DNA of 20,288 nucleotides. It comes from a virus. Shown here piece by piece: positions 8,066 through 15,176 of the stretch (the first letter of the stretch is position 1; each line of letters begins with the position of its first letter). The notes below the pieces were generated by a model, which saw nothing but the letters and a program-made list of their open reading frames with translations, ran no database searches and was not told the origin of the DNA. Location of the stretch: the IMG/VR virus record IMGVR_UViG_3300009474_000022, positions 1 to 20,288 of that record, one strand, 5' to 3'. Position numbers and translations under genes: made by a program.

Positions 8066-8827
8066 ATGTCAATAGTTATACACAATACTAAAAAACACAC
8101 TATAAAAAGAGTGGAACCCATAGAGTGGGAACCTTATACTGGCGAAACCATTATCTTAAAAACAATTATTCGAGGCGGTAAAAAAATTCAGGAGACTGCT
8201 TTTTACGAGGACAAGGTTAAAGCAATACCGCGAGGCAATGCTTACATTATTGGTAACGGTCCATCTAGGAAGGGATTTGATCTTTCTCTTTTGAAACCAA
8301 CCGGACAGATATATGGCTGTAATGCCTTATATAGAGATTTTATCCCGGATTATTTGTTTAGTGTAGATCGTTTTATTTCAGAACAAATTGTAAAAGATAA
8401 GGTTTATGAAAAATGTGTTTGTTATGCTCCGTCATTAGAAGTATCTCGTTCAAATCATGCATTAAATTTAATTCCTAAAAATCCCCATTGGATATCTGGA
8501 AACGCCGCATTATGGACTGCGTTAGTACACGGACATAAAAATTTATTTTTACTAGGCATGGATTTTCGAGAATACGGTAAAAACCAACTTAATAATATCT
8601 ATCAAGGTACAGAGTTCTATGGCGAAAGAACAGGGAGCGATGTTTTCGAAGGATGGTTAACACAATTTAGAACAATGATAAAACAACGTCCTTATTGTCA
8701 TTTTACAGTAGTTCACGACGATCCTCCCGAATACATGCGACACTTGCAATCGGGTGATGATTTAAAAAATACCTCTTTAATGAACTACGAAGAATTTAAA
8801 AAGAAAGTTTTAGGCCTAGACTCTTGA
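8066..8827 (+). CDS. GNGPS-motif protein, DUF115/GT42-like
   Basis: A 253-aa protein with AYIIGNGPSRKGFDL (59-73) followed by YGCNALYRDFIPDYLFSVD (83-101). Further on, SGNAALWTALVHGHKNLFLL (144-163) leads into GMDF. A G-N-G-P-S nucleotide loop followed by a 'G-x(2)-A-x(3)-A-x(3)-G...LLGMDF' element is seen in DUF115/MAF flagellin-glycosylation proteins and in GT42 sialyltransferases, so transfer of a CMP-linked nine-carbon sugar or a related activity is possible. This is family-level inference from motifs. It is the last gene of the glycan operon. Its final 32 nt overlap the tail of the convergent SprT-like gene. Confidence 0.62.
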   Translation: MSIVIHNTKKHTIKRVEPIEWEPYTGETIILKTIIRGGKKIQETAFYEDKVKAIPRGNAYIIGNGPSRKGFDLSLLKPTGQIYGCNALYRDFIPDYLFSVDRFISEQIVKDKVYEKCVCYAPSLEVSRSNHALNLIPKNPHWISGNAALWTALVHGHKNLFLLGMDFREYGKNQLNNIYQGTEFYGERTGSDVFEGWLTQFRTMIKQRPYCHFTVVHDDPPEYMRHLQSGDDLKNTSLMNYEEFKKKVLGLDS

Positions 8828-9281
8828 AACGATTGCGCCAGCGATAGAAGTTGGCATTGTGATTGGAGTAGATATCTCGATCAACGGTCATTTGATACAA
8901 GTGAACCATTTCGTGTGCCAGTGTTTCGATAAAATCTTTCCATGTTTCATATTTGGTTCGCAATTCGATCTTGAAAGTAACTGCTGGGTTTGGTAGTTGA
9001 TCCACAGGCAGTGCTCGTTCGTTAACTGATTTTACTTTCCTTGCGTCCCATAAACAGAAACACTGTCCCCAACAGTCTTTTAGCCTGCGAAGTTCTATTT
9101 CTGGCATTGTCAAACGACTGTCGAATATTCCTTTGTTCAGTATGTTGAACCAGCTCTGTGCCTGTGCCACTGTGGGTCTGAAATTTTTAACATCTGCACG
9201 TTTTACCAACGCCTGCTTGACCTGGAAGCGAACTTTCTTCACTGCTTTGACTGACATCTTTCTCTGTTTCTTGCTTTTCAT
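8796..9281 (-). CDS. SprT-like zinc metalloprotease
   Basis: A 161-aa protein with the zincin motif AHEMVHLYQ (122-130) and a downstream HNANFYRWRNRF (141-152), matching the HExxH plus third-ligand layout of the SprT/Spartan family. The DCWGQCFCLW segment (69-78) corresponds to the family's conserved 'lG.c' strand. Cellular SPRTN relatives cleave proteins crosslinked to DNA; in phages the role is unproven, but SprT-like genes are common in T4-like marine phages. The N terminus is very basic. An internal ATG at codon 9 is an alternative start, since neither has a good Shine-Dalgarno. The gene is about 43% GC, richer than its neighbours. Confidence 0.82.
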   Translation of the reverse strand: MKSKKQRKMSVKAVKKVRFQVKQALVKRADVKNFRPTVAQAQSWFNILNKGIFDSRLTMPEIELRRLKDCWGQCFCLWDARKVKSVNERALPVDQLPNPAVTFKIELRTKYETWKDFIETLAHEMVHLYQMTVDRDIYSNHNANFYRWRNRFKSLGLKLSF

Positions 9282-9302
9282 AAAGTACGCACATAACGGT
9301 GG

Positions 9303-9330
9303 TTGACAATATTACCATTTGTGTTATACT
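9303..9330 (+). promoter_or_regulatory. Sigma70-like promoter upstream of the uvsW operon
   Basis: A perfect TTGACA (9303-9308) is separated by 16 bp from TATACT (9325-9330), 19 nt before the ATG at 9350. The predicted start near 9337 leaves about 13 nt of leader without a Shine-Dalgarno sequence. It sits in the 68-bp gap between divergent genes, consistent with early transcription by the host polymerase. Confidence 0.65.
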
Positions 9331-9349
9331 GTAATTATCTAAAAACACC

Positions 9350-10687
9350 ATGGTTAAAACTACACATAATTCAATCACCACGATAGAGCAGGCCGTACAG
9401 ATTCTAGCCTATAACGAGCACTTTTGGGAGGATTTCAAGGTGCATCCAATGGACCGCAAAACAGTGACCAGCCTAGCTGATGCTCCATATGCCTGGACCG
9501 AGAAACAAGGTAAATTGGCTGTGTCACTACTCAAAAGATATCACACATTATTTCAAAAATATAATATTGACCTTACAAAATTATTGAATAATCCTGTATT
9601 TAACAGACCGTTTAGAGTTATCGATTATGAAAAATCTATAGAAAAATATGAAGATGACGATGGAGAATGGATAGAATTTAAATTTCCATATAATGAAAAA
9701 TTAATTAGACTTGTGAGGAATCTTAAAAACAAAAAAACTCAAACATTAGTTCCGATGATCTATGACGGTGAACAAAAAAAATGGAAAATTTCTTGCACCG
9801 AGATCACTGTATATTTTTGTGTTTTAATTGCTATTCGTTATGATTTTAAGTTTATAACTCCGGAATTATTAGATTTGTATGAAGAAATTAAAAAAGAAAA
9901 AATTTCTTATCGCCCTCCTATAATTGTTTTAAAAGAAAATAAATTACGCATCGAAAATGCAACAGAAAGTTTAACAGACTGGTGGCATAATAATTATGCC
10001 GATAAATCTTTTTTACATCAATGCGATATTCTAAAAAATTTAGAGATAGATAATATGGTCAATTTTACTATAACCAAAACAAGTACTCTTGCTGATAGAA
10101 TAGCCATAAACAAAAATAAGGAAATCTATGTGGATAGAGATAGTTGGTCTAAAAAAGATTTTTTAAATGCTTTGTTAAAACTCGATAGTTTACCAGCATT
10201 GGTGACCACAGGGTCTGAATTTACTTCATTTAAAGACATAGACGAATTATATGATTGGTATCAGGCGTTTGAATCTGTGGGAATAAAACCTTGCGAAGTT
10301 GCTTGGGGATATACCATGGAAGACGCTCCAAATTGGAAAAGAGAAAAAAATAAGGATAATGTGTTTTATTCGGATCCTTATCCGTTGGAAATGCCCGAGC
10401 ATGAACGAGAAAAACTCTACGACCGATGGTGCGATTTACAAGTTAATTCAAAATCATCTAAATATATAGACGAGCATACTAAAATTATTTTTGTAAGAAC
10501 TAAAATACCAAGAACATTAATTAAAGCAAAAATTCCTATTAAAAGTTCTTTTACCATGTTTGATTCAAGTTATTGGCCAAGCGGAACAGAAACTTTAGGA
10601 AGAGTACTTGAAAATCTTCCAAAAAGAGTTTATTATGTTAGTAAATCAAAAGCATGGTTAGGTGACAATAAAAATGAGTTCCTGTAA
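9350..10687 (+). CDS. Unknown protein with HARP-like segment, partner of UvsW
   Basis: A 445-aa protein that I cannot name. An N-terminal helical segment (TSLADA...WTEKQGKLAVSL, about 40-60) resembles the short 'SL...LTEKQ...L' module found before helicase domains in phage proteins. Residues 108-180 (IEFKFPYNEKLIRLVRNL, then an IYDGEQKKWKIS turn and helices) look like a HARP-type domain, the DNA-annealing module of SMARCAL1-like proteins. The remaining 250 residues lack Walker motifs. It begins the uvsW operon and overlaps uvsW by 14 nt. GC falls sharply inside the gene, from about 45% (9361-9540) to about 24% (9541-9660). A role in DNA branch migration or annealing is inference. Confidence 0.7.
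   Translation: MVKTTHNSITTIEQAVQILAYNEHFWEDFKVHPMDRKTVTSLADAPYAWTEKQGKLAVSLLKRYHTLFQKYNIDLTKLLNNPVFNRPFRVIDYEKSIEKYEDDDGEWIEFKFPYNEKLIRLVRNLKNKKTQTLVPMIYDGEQKKWKISCTEITVYFCVLIAIRYDFKFITPELLDLYEEIKKEKISYRPPIIVLKENKLRIENATESLTDWWHNNYADKSFLHQCDILKNLEIDNMVNFTITKTSTLADRIAINKNKEIYVDRDSWSKKDFLNALLKLDSLPALVTTGSEFTSFKDIDELYDWYQAFESVGIKPCEVAWGYTMEDAPNWKREKNKDNVFYSDPYPLEMPEHEREKLYDRWCDLQVNSKSSKYIDEHTKIIFVRTKIPRTLIKAKIPIKSSFTMFDSSYWPSGTETLGRVLENLPKRVYYVSKSKAWLGDNKNEFL
10660..10665 (+). promoter_or_regulatory. Ribosome binding site that fixes the uvsW start
   Basis: AGGTGA lies 8 nt before the ATG at 10674. A GTG in the same frame at 10662 falls inside this Shine-Dalgarno sequence, so the ATG is the more credible start. 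Confidence 0.6.
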
Positions 10688-12140
10688 ACTAGTTATAAAA
10701 GATGAAGTAAATGTAAAGTTTGAAGATTTGTCTTTGGATCATCGCAAAAGATTACATACTAAATTTAAATTTGAGATTCCTTATGCAAGACATTTGCCCG
10801 CAGTAAAGTTAGGACGCTGGGATGGCAAAATTAGTTTTTTTGGATTGGGAGGTACTACATACCTAGCATTAGTGGATCAAGTACTTCCTATATTAGAAGA
10901 TGCAGGAGTGTATGTAGAACTTGTAGATGAAAGAACTAAGCACGACTTTGAATTTAAATTGATAGATAAAAATTATCTTAGTGATATTACCTGGCCAAGC
11001 ACACACCCTTGCTCTGGTCAACCTATAGAACTTAGAGATTATCAAGTCGAGATCATAAACAAATTTATTGAAAATCCTCAATGTATACAAGAGATTGCGA
11101 CGGGAGCAGGCAAAACAATTATTACTGCGGCTCTTTGTAAATTAGTTGAAAATTATGGGAGAACACTGACCATAGTTCCAAATAAAAGTCTAGTAACACA
11201 AACCGAAGACGACTTTATCGCTTGTAATCTCGATGTAGGAGTTTACTATGGTGATAGAAAAGAATTAGGTAGACAAAATACTATTGCAACTTGGCAATCA
11301 TTAAACGTATTAGAAAAAAGAAGTAAAGACGATCACACAACTGAATTTTTAGAAGCCATACAAGATATTAATACAATTATTGTAGACGAGGTTCACATGG
11401 CTAAAGCAGATGTTCTCAAAAAAATGTTAACAGGGCCATTTGCTCATTGCGGAATACGTTGGGGTTTGACCGGTACGGTACCTAAAGCAGATTTTGAATT
11501 CTACGGCTTAAGATGTTCTATAGGTGAAGTTGTAAACAAAATTCCTGCCAAACAATTACAAGACAAGGGTGTCTTGGCACAATGCAATGTAAATGTCTTG
11601 CAAACACAGGACCACCCCGAGTTTAAAAACTATCAAGAAGAATTAAAATGGCTGACAACAGATTCTGTAAGGATGGGATGGATCGCCGATACAATAGAAC
11701 ATATTGCTTCTTCGGGTAATACATTAATATTAGTCGACAGGATTTCAGCAGGAGAAATGTTAGAACAAAAAATAAAAAATTCGGTATTTATATCAGGGTC
11801 AACCAAAAATTTAGATAGAAAGGAGCACTATGATGAAGTATCTACTGCAAAAAATAAAGTTATCATTGCCACATATGGAGTTGCCAGTGTTGGCATTAAT
11901 ATTCCTAGGATTTTTAATCTTGTTCTCATAGAACCAGGAAAATCCTTTGTGAGGGTTATACAATCTATAGGGCGAGGAATTCGTAAAGCAGAAGACAAGG
12001 ACAATGTTCAGATATGGGATATTACCAGTTCCTGTAAATTTGCAAAAAGACATCTAGGACAAAGAAAAAAGTTTTACAAAGAGGCTAATTATCCGTATAA
12101 TATAGAAAAAATAGATTATGAAAATCCTTACACTCGATAA
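10674..12140 (+). CDS. uvsW: UvsW-type superfamily 2 DNA helicase
   Basis: A 488-aa helicase, close in size to T4 UvsW. The N-terminal domain carries the conserved GRWDGKISFF patch (47-56). Helicase motifs follow in order: RDYQ Q-motif (121-124), Walker A ATGAGKT (142-148), DEVH box (238-241), LTGT (265-268), and motif VI in QSIGRGIRK (430-438), preceded by ATYGVASVGIN (399-409). UvsW unwinds branched DNA such as R-loops and stalled forks, and in T4 switches replication from origin-dependent to recombination-dependent mode. The ATG at 10674 is chosen for its AGGTGA site. It follows the HARP-like gene with a 14-nt overlap and overlaps the next gene by 23 nt. Confidence 0.95.
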   Translation: MSSCKLVIKDEVNVKFEDLSLDHRKRLHTKFKFEIPYARHLPAVKLGRWDGKISFFGLGGTTYLALVDQVLPILEDAGVYVELVDERTKHDFEFKLIDKNYLSDITWPSTHPCSGQPIELRDYQVEIINKFIENPQCIQEIATGAGKTIITAALCKLVENYGRTLTIVPNKSLVTQTEDDFIACNLDVGVYYGDRKELGRQNTIATWQSLNVLEKRSKDDHTTEFLEAIQDINTIIVDEVHMAKADVLKKMLTGPFAHCGIRWGLTGTVPKADFEFYGLRCSIGEVVNKIPAKQLQDKGVLAQCNVNVLQTQDHPEFKNYQEELKWLTTDSVRMGWIADTIEHIASSGNTLILVDRISAGEMLEQKIKNSVFISGSTKNLDRKEHYDEVSTAKNKVIIATYGVASVGINIPRIFNLVLIEPGKSFVRVIQSIGRGIRKAEDKDNVQIWDITSSCKFAKRHLGQRKKFYKEANYPYNIEKIDYENPYTR

Positions 12141-12621
12141 CGAAACATATACATTAGAAAAAATACCCGAATACGTAGATGATAATTTACGTTTTGCGGT
12201 CTTGGATAACTCCAACCCAATAGATCCAGACTACTATTTTGTTCCGTTAATATTTTTAGAAAGTTTTTCTGCACCTGCGGCAGTATTGCAAATTGGGGAT
12301 AAAAAAATAAAAATGCCATTGGATTGGAAAATGATTATTGGAGATCCCGAAGAGGGAGAATTATATGTGATACCTATCACTAGTTTGAACGATCGAGGAT
12401 TTGAAACTTTCTTGTTTAATCCCATTACTGGTTCAAAGCCAGAATTTAAAGTTGTAGATATCGTAGATATCTATCAAGAAATAAAATGGTATTTTCCTAA
12501 ACTTAAATCAGGACAAATACTTGCAATACCACTGGAAGAAGGCAAAAATCCTCAGTGTGCTTATTTTGTTAAGGATATTTCAAGACAATCAGAAATATTA
12601 GATTATAGTTTGGTATGGTAG
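12118..12621 (+). CDS. Hypothetical protein, 167 aa
   Basis: I do not recognise this protein. It is acidic and beta-rich, with short strands alternating with turns (YYFVPLIFLE, GELYVIPITSL, GQILAIPLEEG) and no cysteine pair, membrane span or nucleotide motif. The start lies 23 nt inside uvsW and the end overlaps the following gene by 7 nt, so it is translated as part of the replication/recombination operon. Its position between a helicase and a putative clamp-loader subunit suggests a DNA-metabolism or transcription accessory role, but nothing in the sequence shows it. It carries a GATATC repeat pair near 12456-12472 with no evident function. Confidence 0.7.
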   Translation: MKILTLDNETYTLEKIPEYVDDNLRFAVLDNSNPIDPDYYFVPLIFLESFSAPAAVLQIGDKKIKMPLDWKMIIGDPEEGELYVIPITSLNDRGFETFLFNPITGSKPEFKVVDIVDIYQEIKWYFPKLKSGQILAIPLEEGKNPQCAYFVKDISRQSEILDYSLVW

Positions 12622-13070
12622 AAAAAAAAGATAATAGAAAATTTTTTGAACTGCGTAATGGAATGAAAGCCATCGATTTCCGTAACAAGGATTATTACGA
12701 TAGAATTGATGATAAGGAAAGAAGTCTTTATTCTCCTTACATGATAATGAGGTATGCAAGTTCTGTTTCCGGCGATCGTTTCTATCAGGAACACTATGTA
12801 GAAATGATTAACGAGTGTGTGAACAAACACTTGTTTACACTTTCCAGCAAACATAAAAAACTATGTTGGATGCTAACTTCTATGTGTGGCTCTCTTAAAC
12901 AACAGTTTCATCCATGGGTAAAACCAATGAAAAAAATTCCAAACAAAAGCCTACAATTATTGCAAGAACTGTTTCCAACAAAAAAAGAACAAGATCTTGA
13001 AATATTGGATAAAATTATTACAGATAAAGAATTAGAAGAACTGTTAGAGGCACATGGAAAACAATCTTAA
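12615..13070 (+). CDS. Possible clamp-loader small subunit (gp62-like)
   Basis: A 151-aa, helix-rich protein. The segment LYSPYMIMRYASS (38-50), followed by a helix ending in YVEMINECVN (61-70) and later FHPWVKPMKK (98-107), resembles the layout of T4-type clamp-loader subunit A, where 'Y-x-P-F-x-x-N-R-x-x-S' precedes an aromatic/basic stretch. In T4, gp62 joins four gp44 ATPases to load the gp45 sliding clamp. The assignment rests on motif resemblance and context only; gp44 and gp45 are not in this window. It overlaps its neighbours by 7 and 17 nt. Otherwise it should be treated as a hypothetical operon member. Confidence 0.4.
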   Translation: MVEKKDNRKFFELRNGMKAIDFRNKDYYDRIDDKERSLYSPYMIMRYASSVSGDRFYQEHYVEMINECVNKHLFTLSSKHKKLCWMLTSMCGSLKQQFHPWVKPMKKIPNKSLQLLQELFPTKKEQDLEILDKIITDKELEELLEAHGKQS

Positions 13071-13740
13071 TACCTGCACATATTGTAATAAAAGTTTTCA
13101 AAAAGAAAGAACTTTACAAGTTCACGTATGCGAACCAAAAAGAAGACACTTACAAAAAAATGAAAAATGGGTAAAAAACGGGTTTTTAGTTTTTCAAAGA
13201 TGGTACGAGATACATCAAAAAAACGGAAAACAAAAAACATATGACGAGTTTTGTGATAGTTCATATTACAATGCTTTTGTAAAGTTTGGAAGATATATGA
13301 TGTATATCAATCCTTTATATCCAGAAAAATATATTGATTATGTAATATTATCAAAGATAAAATTAGATCATTGGGCAAGGGACGATCTATACGAGACGTA
13401 TCTCATTGACACATTAAAAACCGAACCAGTAGAATCTGCATTACGTAGATCTATACAGACCATGATGGATTGGGCACAAGAACAAAATGTACAATGGGCA
13501 GATTATTTTAGATTGGTCAATACTCCTAGAGCAGTTCAACATATTCAATCTGGAAAAATATCACCATGGCTGGTATTGGGTTGTAAAGCAGGTAAAACTA
13601 TGTTAACGTCATTTACCGACGAACAATTACAAATGGTTCAAGGATTTATTGATCCTAATTTTTGGAACAATAAATTTAAAAATTATCCGGCAGATGTTTT
13701 GTTTGTACAGGAAACAGCAAAGGAGGCCAAAATTGTATAA
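13054..13740 (+). CDS. C2H2-type zinc-finger protein, 228 aa
   Basis: The N terminus holds a single finger: C8-x2-C11, a 12-residue loop with F15 and L21, then H24 followed by C26 and H32. Spacing to the final ligand is longer than in the classical C2H2, so either C26 or H32 closes the site. A basic KRRH stretch follows. The remaining 190 residues are helical and tryptophan-rich, with no enzymatic motif that I recognise. A nucleic-acid-binding role is likely from the finger; the target is unknown. It overlaps the preceding gene by 17 nt, and its 3' end contains the strong AGGAGG that serves the next gene. Confidence 0.65.
   Translation: MENNLNTCTYCNKSFQKERTLQVHVCEPKRRHLQKNEKWVKNGFLVFQRWYEIHQKNGKQKTYDEFCDSSYYNAFVKFGRYMMYINPLYPEKYIDYVILSKIKLDHWARDDLYETYLIDTLKTEPVESALRRSIQTMMDWAQEQNVQWADYFRLVNTPRAVQHIQSGKISPWLVLGCKAGKTMLTSFTDEQLQMVQGFIDPNFWNNKFKNYPADVLFVQETAKEAKIV
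13721..13726 (+). promoter_or_regulatory. Strong Shine-Dalgarno that defines a TTG start
   Basis: AGGAGG lies inside the end of the zinc-finger gene, 6 nt before the TTG at 13733. It is the best ribosome binding site in the window and marks the start of a 73-aa gene whose upstream in-frame ATG (13649) would force a much longer overlap. Confidence 0.65.
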
Positions 13741-13954
13741 AGAAAAATTTGATGACAGTTTAGAAATACAACCAGGAGATAGTGTTTTGGTCATAGGAAA
13801 AAACGGTAAACTTAAAAAATTAATCATGCCCGAAATAAAAAAAAATATACCACATACTGCGGGAACCGAAAAAGTTTTAGAAATATTAAAAATATTTGAT
13901 CCCGATGCCGAATTAGAAACTTTTGAAAATGTTGATAAAAAAATTATAAATTAA
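13733..13954 (+). CDS. Small hypothetical protein, 73 aa, TTG start
   Basis: The protein begins M-Y-K-E-K-F and contains a PGDSVLVIGKNGKLKK beta-hairpin (residues 14-29), then a helix around TEKVLEILKIFD and an acidic tail. I do not recognise a family. The TTG at 13733 is chosen over an in-frame ATG at 13649 because AGGAGG sits 6 nt upstream and the overlap with the zinc-finger gene is then only 8 nt. The 28 extra residues of the longer form (rich in I, F, Q, R) look like read-through of the neighbour's other frame. It ends at a TAATG junction with the DnaE-like gene, suggesting coupled synthesis of the two. Confidence 0.65.
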   Translation: MYKEKFDDSLEIQPGDSVLVIGKNGKLKKLIMPEIKKNIPHTAGTEKVLEILKIFDPDAELETFENVDKKIIN

Positions 13955-14520
13955 TGCCTGATATAGATATAGATTTTTACGATCGAGAACAAGCACTTAA
14001 ACTTTTTAAGAACATACCTGCATCAATTATTAAGGACAACGAAAGCGAAAAACACAATACCGGTGTTTATTTTCATGATATTCCAACAGATCCTATCACA
14101 GGTTATTCTAGCCTAGACTATAAACAGGCAGAGGAGCGAGGATATTTTAAAATTGATTGTTTGAATGTTAATATCTATAAAGACATAAAATCAGAAATAG
14201 AACTTGTTGAACTCATGATACAAGAGCCAGACTGGGACATGCTAAAAGACAAGTCGATTGTAGACCAACTATTTCATCTTAATGGTCACTACGATATTGT
14301 TTCAAAATTAGAACCAAAAACTATACAACAACTTGCGGCAGTGTTAGCAATTATACGACCGGCCAAAAGAAATCTTTTATATAAAGATTGGATTGATATA
14401 GAAAAAAAAGTATGGGAACGTCCCAAGGACGATTCTTATTTTTTTAAGAAATCTCATGCCGTGGCCTATGCCCAAGCGATAGTGGTACAAATGAATATCA
14501 TGACAAGACAGAAAAAATGA
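13954..14520 (+). CDS. Miniature DnaE (Pol III alpha)-like palm/fingers protein
   Basis: A 188-aa protein that matches the motifs of bacterial C-family polymerases in order. MPDIDIDF (1-8) equals the catalytic PDFDxDF with D5 and D7. KHNTGVYF (33-40) equals KHAGGVVI. GYFKIDCLNV (63-72) equals the 'VKFDFLGL' motif with the third catalytic aspartate, D68, and lysine K66. LFHLNGHYDIVSKLEPKTIQ (106-125) and IIRP (133-136) equal 'VFQLES..M..L..L.P' and 'LFRPGP'. KKSHAVAYA (165-173) equals 'NKSHSAAYA'. PHP, beta-binding and OB domains are absent and the thumb is cut to about 25 residues. A 188-aa stand-alone polymerase is unlikely; regulation, decoy or a split complex are alternatives. The match is by motif recall, not a search. 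Confidence 0.7.
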   Translation: MPDIDIDFYDREQALKLFKNIPASIIKDNESEKHNTGVYFHDIPTDPITGYSSLDYKQAEERGYFKIDCLNVNIYKDIKSEIELVELMIQEPDWDMLKDKSIVDQLFHLNGHYDIVSKLEPKTIQQLAAVLAIIRPAKRNLLYKDWIDIEKKVWERPKDDSYFFKKSHAVAYAQAIVVQMNIMTRQKK

Positions 14521-14801
14521 TAAATAGTTTTTTAGTGTACACGTCAGAAAACAACAATGCTAAAAAACCACTTCATAAAACAGTAGATCTTTCCACTTCC
14601 ACAAACACCTATCTAGACGTTGAGATGATCAAGATATTTGAACAGAGTATAGAAGAAGATTGTCCTTATTTGATACAGTTAGATAACAGTGATTGGTCTG
14701 AATGGGTCAAAAGAAGAAGGCAGTATTGGGAAGAAGAAAAAAGAGTCAGTGTCACTTACCACAATCTAAGTCGCAGTATATACGTCGTGCCTATGCGGTA
14801 G
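14517..14801 (+). CDS. Hypothetical protein, 94 aa
   Basis: I do not recognise this small protein. It has an acidic middle (MIKIFEQSIEEDCPYLIQLD) and a basic, tryptophan-containing segment (DWSEWVKRRRQYWEEEKR, about 60-77), followed by a short beta-strand end (SRSIYVVPMR). The ATG overlaps the stop of the DnaE-like gene by 4 nt (ATGA), so it is the last member of the uvsW operon. Its 3' end overlaps a convergent minus-strand gene by 11 nt. Nothing in the sequence indicates a specific function. Confidence 0.6.
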   Translation: MINSFLVYTSENNNAKKPLHKTVDLSTSTNTYLDVEMIKIFEQSIEEDCPYLIQLDNSDWSEWVKRRRQYWEEEKRVSVTYHNLSRSIYVVPMR

Positions 14802-15168
14802 GTCTTCGCATCAGTTGAATTGTTCTTCTCTTGATTCTTTTTTTCGCTATTTCATCTAGGCGGACTACTGGTCCATGAACTATTTTTACATCTTTACTAG
14901 CAAGTGTGACTAATGTAGATTTAAAATAAGAAAAATCATTTTTTAAGAATATGTTGATTGGAATTTTTCTATTAGATTCCCACCACCATGTTTCTCCAAG
15001 TTTTAAAAAAGTTATTTTATCAGCAGGTTGCATGATTCTTCCATAATCATAAAAACTAATCACCTGGTTATCCTGATTCTGTACAATACCCACGTATTCG
15101 AGGTCTCCTTTACGTATGAGAGATAAAAATGGGAATTTTTTTCCTAATGTTTCAAAAATTTCATTCAT
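14791..15168 (-). CDS. Conserved-looking hypothetical protein, 125 aa
   Basis: The protein begins MNEIFETLGKKFPFLSLIRK, followed by GDLEYVGIVQNQDNQVISFY and later GETWWWESNRKIPINIFL (about 57-74), with a very basic C terminus (AKKRIKRRTIQLMRRP). I recall similar short proteins with the 'YVGIVQNQDN' and 'TWWWESNR' segments in T4-like marine phages, without assigned function. The tryptophan triplet and strand-rich layout suggest a small globular protein, and the basic tail may bind nucleic acid; that is inference. It faces left from a 32-bp gap shared with the structural gene and overlaps the convergent gene by 11 nt. Confidence 0.7.
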   Translation of the reverse strand: MNEIFETLGKKFPFLSLIRKGDLEYVGIVQNQDNQVISFYDYGRIMQPADKITFLKLGETWWWESNRKIPINIFLKNDFSYFKSTLVTLASKDVKIVHGPVVRLDEIAKKRIKRRTIQLMRRPTA

Positions 15169-15176
15169 GTGTTTCC

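Noticed and set aside
10662-10673. GTG start for uvsW
   Set aside because: The GTG is part of the AGGTGA ribosome binding site that serves the ATG at 10674.
14519-14526. GATAAATA matching the late promoter core
   Set aside because: It overlaps the start codon region of the 94-aa gene, so a transcript from it would begin inside the coding sequence; likely chance in AT-rich DNA.
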